Made by a program: the position numbers and the translations under genes. A stretch of DNA of 40,474 nt, taken from positions 1-40,474 of the forward strand of contig NZ_VYGV01000020.1 in NCBI RefSeq assembly GCF_013387465.1. Reading direction: 5' to 3'. Shown piece by piece: positions 17,719 to 26,152 of the stretch (within the stretch, counting starts at the first letter, position 1; each line of letters starts with the position of its first letter). Source of the DNA: Hydrogenophaga aromaticivorans. Its GTDB lineage: Bacteria > Pseudomonadota > Gammaproteobacteria > Burkholderiales > Burkholderiaceae_C. The notes below the pieces were generated by a model. The model made no database searches. It was not told the origin of the DNA and saw only the letters and a list, made by a program, of their open reading frames with translations.

Positions 17719-18426
17719 ATGAGCAGCCTCACCACCCGAGCCACCGCCCCGCTGAGCGCCGAAACCTCTGCACCGGTGCCGGGGCTGCGTGGGCTGGTGG
17801 CCGACTGGTCGTCCGACCGCCAGGCCTTCCACGTCGCCTGGGGCAAGGCGATGATGTGGTTCTTCCTGCTCAGCGACACCTTCGTCTTCGGCAGCTTCCT
17901 CACCGGCTACATGGCGGTGCGCATTTCCACCACCGTGCCGTGGCCGAACCCGAGCGAGGTCTTCGCGCTGCACGTCGGCGGTGCCGACGTGCCGCTGCTG
18001 CTGATCGCGGTGATGACCTTCGTGCTCATCACCAGCAGCGGCACCATGGCGATGGCCGTCAACTGCGCCTACCGCCGTGACCGTGTCAACGCGGCGCGGC
18101 TGATGTTCGTGACCGCGGCCTTCGGTGCCCTGTTCGTGGGCATGCAGGCCTTCGAGTGGACCAAGCTGATCGTGGACGAGGGCGTTCGCCCCTGGGGCAA
18201 CCCGATGGGCGCGGCGCAGTTCGGCTCCAGCTTCTTCATGATCACCGGTTTTCACGGCCTGCACGTCTCGGCCGGGGTGATCTACCTGCTGGTGGTTGCG
18301 GTGCGCCTGCTGCGCGGACGCTACGAGAGTCGCGGGCACTACCAGATCGTCGAGATCACCGGCCTCTACTGGCATTTCGTCGACCTGGTGTGGGTCTTCA
18401 TCTTTGCCTTGTTCTACCTGTGGTGA
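17719..18426 (+). CDS. coxC: Cytochrome c oxidase subunit III, second copy
   Basis: This 235-residue membrane subunit of the oxidase has about six to seven helices. Family marks are MMWFFLLSDTFVFGSFLTGYM, FMITGFHGLHVSAGVIYL and the near-invariant C-terminal VEITGLYWHFVDLVWVFIFALFYLW. Subunit III stabilises subunit I and helps proton entry through the D channel. It begins 9 bases after the first subunit III-like gene and its stop overlaps a possible GTG start of the next gene. Of the two paralogues this is the more canonical. Confidence 0.93.
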   Translation: MSSLTTRATAPLSAETSAPVPGLRGLVADWSSDRQAFHVAWGKAMMWFFLLSDTFVFGSFLTGYMAVRISTTVPWPNPSEVFALHVGGADVPLLLIAVMTFVLITSSGTMAMAVNCAYRRDRVNAARLMFVTAAFGALFVGMQAFEWTKLIVDEGVRPWGNPMGAAQFGSSFFMITGFHGLHVSAGVIYLLVVAVRLLRGRYESRGHYQIVEITGLYWHFVDLVWVFIFALFYLW

Positions 18427-18431
18427 ACGCC

Positions 18432-18761
18432 ATGCAAACGACCCACGACGCCCTCCCCGGGCAGCAACAGCACCCGATCGGCCTGTACCTGAAAGTCTGG
18501 GCGCTGCTCTTTGTGCTGAGCATGATGTCTTACGCCGTGGACTATTACCACCTGCAGGGTTTGTGGCGCTGGAGCCTGATCCTGCTCTTCATGCTGCTGA
18601 AGGCAGGCCTGATCGTGGCCGTGTTCATGCACCTGGCCTGGGAGCGGCTGGCGTTGATCTGCGCCATCTTGCTGCCGCCGCTCGCCCTGATCACGCTGGT
18701 GTGGCTGATGGCTTCGGAGGCCGGCTACGTGCACCTGACGCGGCTGCTCTTCTTCCGCTAG
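18432..18761 (+). CDS. Cytochrome c oxidase subunit IV-type protein
   Basis: This 109-residue protein has three membrane helices (about residues 17-36, 45-68 and 75-96) and the motif LLKAGLIVAVFMHLAWE, typical of the prokaryotic COX4 / CyoD-like small subunit, which supports assembly or the CuB site. I place the start at ATG 18432. A GTG at 18423, overlapping the previous stop as GTGA, is an alternative that adds three residues; neither has a clear ribosome-binding site, so coupling to coxC is likely. It is followed 22 bases later by the heme O synthase gene. Confidence 0.85.
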   Translation: MQTTHDALPGQQQHPIGLYLKVWALLFVLSMMSYAVDYYHLQGLWRWSLILLFMLLKAGLIVAVFMHLAWERLALICAILLPPLALITLVWLMASEAGYVHLTRLLFFR

Positions 18762-18783
18762 CGAGCACACGAGGGCGAACGCC

Positions 18784-19704
18784 ATGCCGAAACCTCCCAC
18801 TGCACTGGTCGCGTCACTGCCGCGTGGCGGGATGACGTCCTGGCGCAGTTATGTCGAACTGGTGAAGCCACGCGTCATCGCGCTGATGATGTTCACGGTG
18901 GTCGTCGGCATGCTGCTGTCACAAGCGGGATGGCCCCACTGGACGGTGCTGGCCTTCGGCACGCTGGGCATCGGCCTGGTGGCCGCCGGCGCGGCCGCCG
19001 CCAACCACGTGATCGACCAGCGTATCGACGCGCTGATGGCGCGCACGCGCGGCCGGCCGCTGCCGCGCGGTGTGCTGGGCACAGCGCAGGCCATCGTCTT
19101 TGCCGCCACCCTGGTGACGTCCGGTCTGGCGTTGCTGCTGTGGGCGAGCAACCTGCTGTGCACCGCGCTCACGCTGGCATCGCTGCTGGGTTATGCCGTG
19201 GTCTACAGCCTGGTGCTCAAAAAACGCACGCCACAGAACATCGTCATCGGAGGCGCCGCCGGTGCAGCGCCTCCGCTGCTGGGGTGGGTGGCGGTGACGG
19301 GGCAGGTGGACGCGGGCGCACTGGTGCTGTTCCTCATCATCCTGATCTGGACGCCGCCGCATTTCTGGGCTCTGGCGATCCACCGCCGCGACGACTACGC
19401 CCGCGCCGGCATCCCGATGCTGCCGGTGGTGCGTGGCGTGTCGTACACCACGGCGCGCATCCTGTACTACAGCATCGCCCTGGGCGGGGTGTCGCTGCTG
19501 CCGGTGGCCATCGGCTTGAGCGGTCCGGTCTACCTGGTCGGCGCACTCGCGCTCGGCGCGCGCTTTATTGCCTTTGCCTGGCGCCTGCGCCGGGACAGCG
19601 CGCTGGCGATGCCCACCTTCCGCTATTCCATCGTCTACCTGTTCGCGCTGTTTGCGCTGCTGCTGGCCGACCACTGGCTGGCGGCCTCAGGCTGGCCCAG
19701 CTGA
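18784..19704 (+). CDS. ctaB: Heme O synthase (protoheme IX farnesyltransferase)
   Basis: This membrane prenyltransferase adds farnesyl to heme B to make heme O, the precursor of heme A for the oxidase. The 306-residue protein has about eight to nine helices and the UbiA-family diphosphate-binding motif AANHVIDQRIDALMARTRGRPLP. A second acidic/His region, PPHFWALAIHRRDDYARAGIPMLPV, is also typical. It lies at the end of the oxidase genes, 22 bases after subunit IV, supporting a dedicated role in this oxidase. Heme A synthase (ctaA/cox15) is not present in the window. Confidence 0.95.
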   Translation: MPKPPTALVASLPRGGMTSWRSYVELVKPRVIALMMFTVVVGMLLSQAGWPHWTVLAFGTLGIGLVAAGAAAANHVIDQRIDALMARTRGRPLPRGVLGTAQAIVFAATLVTSGLALLLWASNLLCTALTLASLLGYAVVYSLVLKKRTPQNIVIGGAAGAAPPLLGWVAVTGQVDAGALVLFLIILIWTPPHFWALAIHRRDDYARAGIPMLPVVRGVSYTTARILYYSIALGGVSLLPVAIGLSGPVYLVGALALGARFIAFAWRLRRDSALAMPTFRYSIVYLFALFALLLADHWLAASGWPS

Positions 19705-19787
19705 TGGATCCAACCGAGTGCACCACCCAAGGACTGCATGACGGCACGGCGGCAGGCATGAGGCAGCACATTGAATCGGAGGTCGCC

Positions 19788-20267
19788 ATGTCCGTTCCTG
19801 ACCGCTTGTCATCTTTCCTGCTGGTGCACGACGCCGACTACGACTTCCAGCCCCATCGGCACTCCCGCGGCAGCTCGGACAGCGCCCATGCCGCCCATGT
19901 GCCACCGCACCAGCTGGCCAAAGCGGTGGTGCTGGAAGATGAAGCCGGCTGCGTGATGGCCGTGGTGCCGGCCGATCGCTACGTGCGGCTGGGCCGGGTT
20001 TCTCAGCTGTTGGCGCGCCAGCACCTGCGCCTGGCCGACGAGAATCGCATTGCCGCGCTGTTCCCGGATTGCGAACGCGGCGCCGTACCCGCGCTGGGCA
20101 TGGCCTGGGGCCTGGAGACGGTGGTCGATGACGAACTCGAGAACCTGAGCGTGGTCTACATCGAATGCGGCGATCACGAGCGGCTGCTCAGGCTGGAGCA
20201 CAGGCAATTCCATGCGCTGATGCGCCAGGCAAGACATGGGCAGTTCAGCGGACTGCGCATCCACTGA
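19788..20267 (+). CDS. YbaK/EbsC-type aminoacyl-tRNA deacylase-like protein
   Basis: This is a 159-residue cytosolic protein of the YbaK/prolyl-tRNA editing fold. The conserved region is VPPHQLAKAVVLEDEAGCVMAVVPADRYV, which contains the invariant lysine needed by editing enzymes, followed by LRLADENRIAALFPDCERGAVPALG. A strong GGAGG site precedes the ATG at 19788. It follows ctaB by 83 bases on the same strand, an unusual association with an oxidase cluster. Editing of mischarged tRNA is the family function, but members without canonical targets exist, and a binding or stress role cannot be excluded. Confidence 0.8.
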   Translation: MSVPDRLSSFLLVHDADYDFQPHRHSRGSSDSAHAAHVPPHQLAKAVVLEDEAGCVMAVVPADRYVRLGRVSQLLARQHLRLADENRIAALFPDCERGAVPALGMAWGLETVVDDELENLSVVYIECGDHERLLRLEHRQFHALMRQARHGQFSGLRIH

Positions 20268-20278
20268 ACCTGAACCAC

Positions 20279-20296
20279 CGCCGCCAAGCCGCGGCG
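20279..20296. terminator. Weak hairpin between convergent genes
   Basis: CGCCGC-CAAGCC-GCGGCG is a perfect 6-bp stem between the YbaK-like stop and the DUF2189 stop. It has no T run on either side, so intrinsic termination is doubtful. Confidence 0.3.
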
Positions 20297-20309
20297 AAGT
20301 CGCCGGCCC

Positions 20310-21080
20310 TCATTCCACGAGGTCGCGGTAGGCGTGCCAGCTGGCATGTGCCAACCAGGGGAATATGACGATCATGCCCAGCATGAGGGTGGCGAAGCCG
20401 ATCAGCACCAGGCCCGCGATCAGCGCGGCCCACACCGCCATGGCACCTGGGTTCACCAGGCAGCAGCGCATGCTCGTGATGGTGGCTGTCACCGCGTCAA
20501 CCGGCCGGTCGAGCAGCAGCGGCGCACTCACCACCGACAGCGTGAACACCATGACCGCGAACGCAGCGCCAACACCAAAGAATGCCAGCAACAGTGGCCA
20601 GTACTCGCCCGAAAACAGCACGTTCTGGACCACCGCCGACAGGTCGGGCACGGTACCGCCGTAGGAGAGCGCGAAGATGATCGCAGCGACCCGCTCCCAC
20701 AAGATCAGCGACAGCGTCAGCATGAGGCCGAACAACGCGATCGAACCGGTGTTGGGCCGCCAGGCGAACATGGCCCGCGCCATATCGATGCGTTCGTGGC
20801 GCTCGATTTGCGCCGACATGGCGTACAGCCCGATGGCCACGAACGGCGCCACCAGCAAGAAGCCACCGATAAAAGCCGGCACCAGGTAGGTGGCGCCCCA
20901 GCTGAGGGCCAACAGCATCACACCGAAAGCGGTGATGTACAGGCCGTAGGCCAGGCTGGATCGGCCCGATTGGGCGAGGTCCGCGTAGCCGTGGCGCAGC
21001 CACACGAGCGGCTGCATGGTTTCAACTCGGCGCACATGGGGGGTGTCCACGGCCGCGTGTCTTTCAAGGGCATGGTCCAT
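20310..21080 (-). CDS. DUF2189 family integral membrane protein
   Basis: This 256-residue inner-membrane protein has about six helices, beginning after a soluble N-terminal segment (MDHALERHAAVDTPHVRRVE...). The stretch WLRHGYADLAQSGRSSLAYGLYITAFGVMLLAL and the C-terminal MIVIFPWLAHASWHAYRDLV are typical of DUF2189. I chose the ATG at 21078-21080, which follows a good AGGAGAC site; the open frame extends further upstream without support. It is convergent with the oxidase genes. DUF2189 genes often neighbour oxidase genes in betaproteobacteria, in my recollection, but no biochemical function is known to me. Confidence 0.85.
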   Translation of the reverse strand: MDHALERHAAVDTPHVRRVETMQPLVWLRHGYADLAQSGRSSLAYGLYITAFGVMLLALSWGATYLVPAFIGGFLLVAPFVAIGLYAMSAQIERHERIDMARAMFAWRPNTGSIALFGLMLTLSLILWERVAAIIFALSYGGTVPDLSAVVQNVLFSGEYWPLLLAFFGVGAAFAVMVFTLSVVSAPLLLDRPVDAVTATITSMRCCLVNPGAMAVWAALIAGLVLIGFATLMLGMIVIFPWLAHASWHAYRDLVE

Positions 21081-21442
21081 GACGGTCTCCTGCTTGAAGG
21101 GGCCAACGCAGATCGGCCCGCCGCAGGCTGCGGTCATCGGTGGTGCGGCCAGCCAGCCACCCGCCCCTCGTCGGCGGCGCAGGGTGCCGACCACGCCAAG
21201 GGTCGACATGCACAGGCAATGCTAGACCTGTGCGGCGCGCTGCGGCTGATGTCTGCGACCCCAGCAGGGTTTTCTAGGTGAAAACCATTATCACCGGCGC
21301 CATGCTGCGGTTTCCTGTTTCAGTTGGGTCGGCAAACTGCCGATACGGGCCTGTGCCTGCGCAAAGCGGCTGGGTCGCGCCACCCTGTGTGCACCAGCCA
21401 CCCATCCGTGAAAACCACTCAATTCCGGGGAGCCTTTCAACA
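21081..21442. other. Divergent intergenic region between DUF2189 and chemoreceptor genes
   Basis: These 362 bases hold no gene that I can support. The left part is the DUF2189 5' region. The right part contains a FliA-like promoter (annotated separately) and the chemoreceptor leader. An open frame from 21278 into the chemoreceptor is simply unsupported N-terminal extension. Confidence 0.5.
21318..21346 (+). promoter_or_regulatory. Candidate sigma-28 (FliA) promoter for the chemoreceptor
   Basis: GCCGATAC at 21339-21346 matches the sigma-28 -10 consensus GCCGATAA at seven of eight bases. A poor -35 (TTTCAGTT, 21318-21325) lies 13 bases upstream. Chemoreceptor genes are commonly FliA-dependent, which raises the plausibility. 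The same bases form TCGGCA-AAC-TGCCGA, a dyad. Confidence 0.45.
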
Positions 21443-23026
21443 ATGAACTTCTTTTCTCAACGCCGTCTTGGGCAAAGGTTGGCCTGGGGCTTCGGGACCG
21501 TCCTGGCACTGCTGCTGGGTATCGCCGCCTTGTCCCTGATCGGCATGCAGAACCTGAACCGCACGCTGCAGGAGGTCGTGATCCAGGGGGGGCATCGCAC
21601 AGCGGCGGTCGTTGGCATGGAGCGAAGCGCCTATCGATTCATGTCTTCGTTGCGCGACATTCGTGGCTCCGAACTGTCCGACAGCGAGGCGATGATGAAG
21701 CGCCTCAGACAGGACTGGGACACCTATCTGAGCAAGGAGAAAGCCGCCAAGGAGAGCCTTCCTGAGAACGATGCGAGCGTGGCAGCCCTGTTTGACCAGG
21801 TGGGTCAGCGGGCCCGGGCGGTTCATGAGGTGATCCCTTTGGGCGAGAAGGAGAGTGGCGGGCGAGGGGAGCCGGCCGTCTTCTTTGCCATCTCCCTCGC
21901 CCTTGGACAGGACGCGGCGGCATGGAACACCAAGTACCACCAGTGGTCAGAGGGGCTGGTGGCGCTGTCCGCCTGGGACGATCGCGCCAAGGAAGCTTCG
22001 GTGGCAGACGCCTCTGCCACGGCTGACGGGGCGCAAAAGGTGGTGGTCGCCGGCAGCCTCATCGCCCTGCTGTTCGGTGCCCTGACCGGATGGCGCATCA
22101 CGCGCGATGTGACACGGGGGTTTTCCGCGACGGTGCAAGCCACCGAGCGCATGGCCCGGCACGATCTTTCGGTGCCGGTCGAGACGGGCTTCAACGGTGA
22201 GTTGGGCGTCCTGGCGCGTTCGCTCGAACTGATGCGCGTGGCACAGCACGAACTGGCGCAGGGCGTGCGCCAGGCCTGTGGGGGCATTGCCACGGCCAGC
22301 GCCGAGATCGCCCAGGGCAGCCAGGACCTGAGCGGGCGCGCCGAGATGGCCGCCACCAACATGCAAGGGGCCATCGGTGCCCTGACCCAGCTCAACGCGT
22401 CGGTCGATCAGTCGGCGCTGTCGGCGCAGTCGGCCAACGCGCTCGCCGCCGAGGCGCAAACGGCGGCCACGCGTGGTGACCATGTGGTGGGTCAGGCCGT
22501 GGCGACCATGAACGAGATCGACGCCGCCTCGCGCCAGATCGCGGACATCACCGCCATCATCGATGGCATCGCGTTCCAGACCAACATCCTGGCGCTCAAC
22601 GCCGCCGTGGAAGCCGCCCGCGCCGGCGAACAGGGGCGGGGTTTTGCCGTGGTGGCGGCGGAAGTGCGCAGCCTGGCGCAGCGCAGCGCAACGGCCGCGC
22701 GCGAGATCAGAGGCCTGATCGAGGCGACGCTGGAAAAGGTGGCCTCGGGCAGCGAGCACGTCAAGCGGGCCGGTGGCGCCACCCATGAAATCATGACCTC
22801 GGTGCAACGGGTTTCCTCCACGATTGCCGCGATCACCGGCGAAACGGCGCAGCAGCGCCAAGGCATTGGTCAGGCCAGCGCCTCGGTCAGCGAGCTGGAC
22901 CAGGGCGCACAGCAAAACGCGGCACTGGCCGAGCAGTCGGCCGCCGCGGCCCTGTCGTTGCAGGACCAGGCCCAGCGCCTGAAGACCCTGGTCGAACGCT
23001 TCAGACTGGAGCGTTCTCCGGCCTGA
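21443..23026 (+). CDS. Methyl-accepting chemotaxis protein
   Basis: This is a 527-residue transmembrane chemoreceptor. A short cytoplasmic start leads into helix 1 (about 16-36). A periplasmic four-helix-bundle-like sensor of about 160 residues follows, then helix 2 (about 199-220, [20 protein letters not shown]), a HAMP linker, and the cytoplasmic coiled coil. The signalling hairpin is textbook: [37 protein letters not shown]. There is no C-terminal CheR-binding pentapeptide; the protein ends RLERSPA. Start at ATG 21443 after GGGGAG. The ligand is unknown. Lying between oxidase and catabolic genes, it may steer cells towards oxygen/redox conditions or a substrate, but that is inference. Confidence 0.95.
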   Translation: MNFFSQRRLGQRLAWGFGTVLALLLGIAALSLIGMQNLNRTLQEVVIQGGHRTAAVVGMERSAYRFMSSLRDIRGSELSDSEAMMKRLRQDWDTYLSKEKAAKESLPENDASVAALFDQVGQRARAVHEVIPLGEKESGGRGEPAVFFAISLALGQDAAAWNTKYHQWSEGLVALSAWDDRAKEASVADASATADGAQKVVVAGSLIALLFGALTGWRITRDVTRGFSATVQATERMARHDLSVPVETGFNGELGVLARSLELMRVAQHELAQGVRQACGGIATASAEIAQGSQDLSGRAEMAATNMQGAIGALTQLNASVDQSALSAQSANALAAEAQTAATRGDHVVGQAVATMNEIDAASRQIADITAIIDGIAFQTNILALNAAVEAARAGEQGRGFAVVAAEVRSLAQRSATAAREIRGLIEATLEKVASGSEHVKRAGGATHEIMTSVQRVSSTIAAITGETAQQRQGIGQASASVSELDQGAQQNAALAEQSAAAALSLQDQAQRLKTLVERFRLERSPA

Positions 23027-23033
23027 CGACAGA

Positions 23034-23051
23034 GGCCCCTCGGTTGGGGCC
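23034..23051 (+). terminator. Hairpin after the chemoreceptor gene
   Basis: GGCCCC-TCGGTT-GGGGCC begins 8 bases after the stop. It lacks a T run, so it may be a pause or Rho-associated stem and not an intrinsic terminator. Confidence 0.35.
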
Positions 23052-23163
23052 GTCCCACCCTGAAGCCGAGAACCGCTCAGGGCTACTCAAGATGCGGGGC
23101 GTACAGCGGAAAATGAATGGGTAGAGTGGTGGTTTCATACCCCATGACCGCAGGAGGCCCACC

Positions 23164-24204
<1,041 letters not shown>

Positions 24205-24223
24205 AGCTTGCTGAACCTTGCTG

Positions 24224-25156
24224 TCACGGCTCGCCGATCAAGGTGCCCCAAGGTTCGTCGGTTTCGCCAATGAGGCGGGCCACCACCTTGGCCGCTGGCG
24301 TGAGGTGGCCTTGCTTGGGCAGGGCCAGGGTCACGTAGCGCCGCAGATCGGGGCTGACGATGCGGGCGGCCTGCAAGCCGCCCGCGCGCATTTCCTCCGC
24401 CACCGAAAACGGCCCCAGCACCGAGTACAGCCCTGGTGAATGGGCCACCAGCTCTTTCTGCACGCGCAACGAGTCGGCCTCCACCACCGCCTGCAGTGCA
24501 AAGCCCTTGCTGCGCGCGGTTTCGTCCAGCACGGCGCGCCAGTGTGAGGGTCGGCGCGGCAGCACCAGACGCAGGCCTTCCAACTGCATGAAGTCGACCG
24601 TGCCATCGCGCGTGAGCCGGTCGCCCGGTATCGACACCAGGTAGGTGCCGGCGGTGGCCAGCAGCTTTTCGTCCGCTCCGGTGGGTTTGCGGAAGCGGAA
24701 CAGCACGGCCATGTCCACACTGCCGGTGTCCAGCAGCGTGTCGAGCTCGCCGCCCTGGCCTTCGCGAATATTCAGGCGGATCAGCGGGTACTCGGCCTGC
24801 AGGCGCAGGTAGAGCCGGGTGATCAGCGGGTGCGCGGCCGAGGGCAGGATGGCCAGCCGCACCTCGCCCATGGGCAGGCCGGCGTCGGCGCGGATGTCGG
24901 CCAAGAGCTGGTCGGTGTCGCGCACCCATCCGCGCACCCGGGTCTGCACCCGCTGACCGAGTTCGGTCAGAGCCACCCCGCGCCCGGTTCGGCGGAACAG
25001 CGGGCCGCCACAAGCCGCTTCCAGATCGCTGATCTGGCGGCTGATGTGCGATTGCACCGTGTGGCGCTGGGCCGCTGCCTTGGTGAAGCTGCCGAGCTCG
25101 GCCACTTCCAGAAACAGACGGAAGCTGTTGGGGTTGGTGGGTTGGCGTGGCGTCAT
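24224..25156 (-). CDS. LysR-family regulator of the FAH/HyuAB operon
   Basis: This is a 310-residue LysR regulator with an N-terminal winged helix-turn-helix (SFRLFLEVAELGSFTKAAAQRHTVQSHISRQISDLEAACG, residues 11-50). Its effector domain is of the Nac/Cbl-like type (GEVRLAILPSAAHPLITRLYLRLQ; AEEMRAGGLQAARIV). It is divergent from the FAH-family gene across 124 bases that hold a spaced dyad, so it very likely regulates that catabolic operon in response to its substrate. The start ATG at 25154-25156 opens MTPRQPTNPNSF, a normal short leader before the DNA-binding domain. Confidence 0.93.
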   Translation of the reverse strand: MTPRQPTNPNSFRLFLEVAELGSFTKAAAQRHTVQSHISRQISDLEAACGGPLFRRTGRGVALTELGQRVQTRVRGWVRDTDQLLADIRADAGLPMGEVRLAILPSAAHPLITRLYLRLQAEYPLIRLNIREGQGGELDTLLDTGSVDMAVLFRFRKPTGADEKLLATAGTYLVSIPGDRLTRDGTVDFMQLEGLRLVLPRRPSHWRAVLDETARSKGFALQAVVEADSLRVQKELVAHSPGLYSVLGPFSVAEEMRAGGLQAARIVSPDLRRYVTLALPKQGHLTPAAKVVARLIGETDEPWGTLIGEP

Positions 25157-25177
25157 TGATATGCCTTTTGAGAGATG

Positions 25178-25207
25178 TCTGAAATCTCCGTTTCCATTCT
25201 ATTCAGA
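25178..25207. promoter_or_regulatory. Spaced dyad in the LysR/FAH intergenic region
   Basis: TCTGAA (25178-25183) and TTCAGA (25202-25207) form an inverted pair 18 bases apart, within 124 bases shared by two divergent genes. This could be the regulator's recognition and activation sites. The arms are short, so support is modest. Confidence 0.35.
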
Positions 25208-25280
25208 TGGCTCATTGATTCCTAGACTCTGGCCCATCCCTTCCACATCCGTCATTTGAAGAATCAGGAGACACACCGCC

Positions 25281-26135
25281 ATGAAGATCGCCAGTTTTGA
25301 AGCAGAAGGTCGCGCCACGTACGGTGTCGTCGACGCCGCCGGGTTGTACCACCCGGTATCCGCAACCTTTCAGCAACGTTTTGCCGACCTGAAGTCGGTC
25401 ATCGCCGCGGGCGAACTGGCCAACCTTCCGGCCGCTACTGACGCAGGCCTGCGCGCCGACCAGGTGCGTCTGTTGCCCGTGATCCCCAATCCAGGCAAGC
25501 TGATCTGCGTCGGCCTGAACTACAAAAGCCACGTGGCCGAAACCAAGCGCGCCGACAGCGACTACCCCTCGCTGTTCCTGCGCTTCAACGACAGCCTGGC
25601 CGCGCACGAAGACGTGGTGCTGCGTCCCGCGTTCTCGGAGCGCTTCGACTGGGAGGGCGAGCTCGCTTTCGTCATCGGCAAAGGCGGCCGCCACATTGCC
25701 AAAGAAAACGCCTTTGAGCACATTGCCGGCTACGCCTGCTTCAACGACGTGAGCGTGCGCGACTGGCAGAAGCACACCCACCAGTTCACCCCCGGCAAGA
25801 ACTTCCCCGGCACCGCGCCCTTCGGCCCGGTGCTGGTGACCCGCGACGAGGTGCCCGACGTGACCGCGCTCACGCTGGAGACGCGCGTCAACGGTCAGGT
25901 GATGCAGCACGCCAGCCTGGGCGACCTGATCTTCGACATCCCGACCATCGTGGCCTATGTGTCGCGCTTCACACCGCTCGCGCCCGGCGACGTGATCGCC
26001 ACCGGCACCCCGGGTGGCGTGGGCGACCGCCGCGAACCGCCGCTGTACATGAAGGAAGGCGATGTGGCCGAGGTCGAGATCACTGGTCTGGGCGTGCTGC
26101 GCAACCGCATCGGCACCGACCATTCCGCAGCCTGA
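25281..26135 (+). CDS. Fumarylacetoacetate hydrolase (FAH) family protein
   Basis: This is a 284-residue protein of the FAH family, which comprises Mg/Mn-dependent C-C hydrolases, decarboxylases and related enzymes acting on beta-diketo acids such as acylpyruvates. Metal-site motifs are present: LICVGLNYKSHVAET, FDWEGELAFVIGKGGRHI with the conserved E-x-E type acidic pair, GYACFNDVSVRDWQ and TGTPGGVGDRREPPLYMKEGDVAEVEI. It is first in a plus-strand operon and is followed after 17 bases by hyuA-like. An acyl-pyruvate or oxo-acid intermediate would fit, but the substrate cannot be read from sequence. The AGGAGA site before the ATG at 25281 is good. Confidence 0.92.
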   Translation: MKIASFEAEGRATYGVVDAAGLYHPVSATFQQRFADLKSVIAAGELANLPAATDAGLRADQVRLLPVIPNPGKLICVGLNYKSHVAETKRADSDYPSLFLRFNDSLAAHEDVVLRPAFSERFDWEGELAFVIGKGGRHIAKENAFEHIAGYACFNDVSVRDWQKHTHQFTPGKNFPGTAPFGPVLVTRDEVPDVTALTLETRVNGQVMQHASLGDLIFDIPTIVAYVSRFTPLAPGDVIATGTPGGVGDRREPPLYMKEGDVAEVEITGLGVLRNRIGTDHSAA

Positions 26136-26152
26136 ACCCGAGACAACCCCCC

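Noticed and set aside
21278..21442. N-terminal extension of the chemoreceptor from 21278
   Set aside because: It would place 55 residues unlike the family before the first helix and would include the promoter region. ATG 21443 has a better site and gives the normal MCP start.
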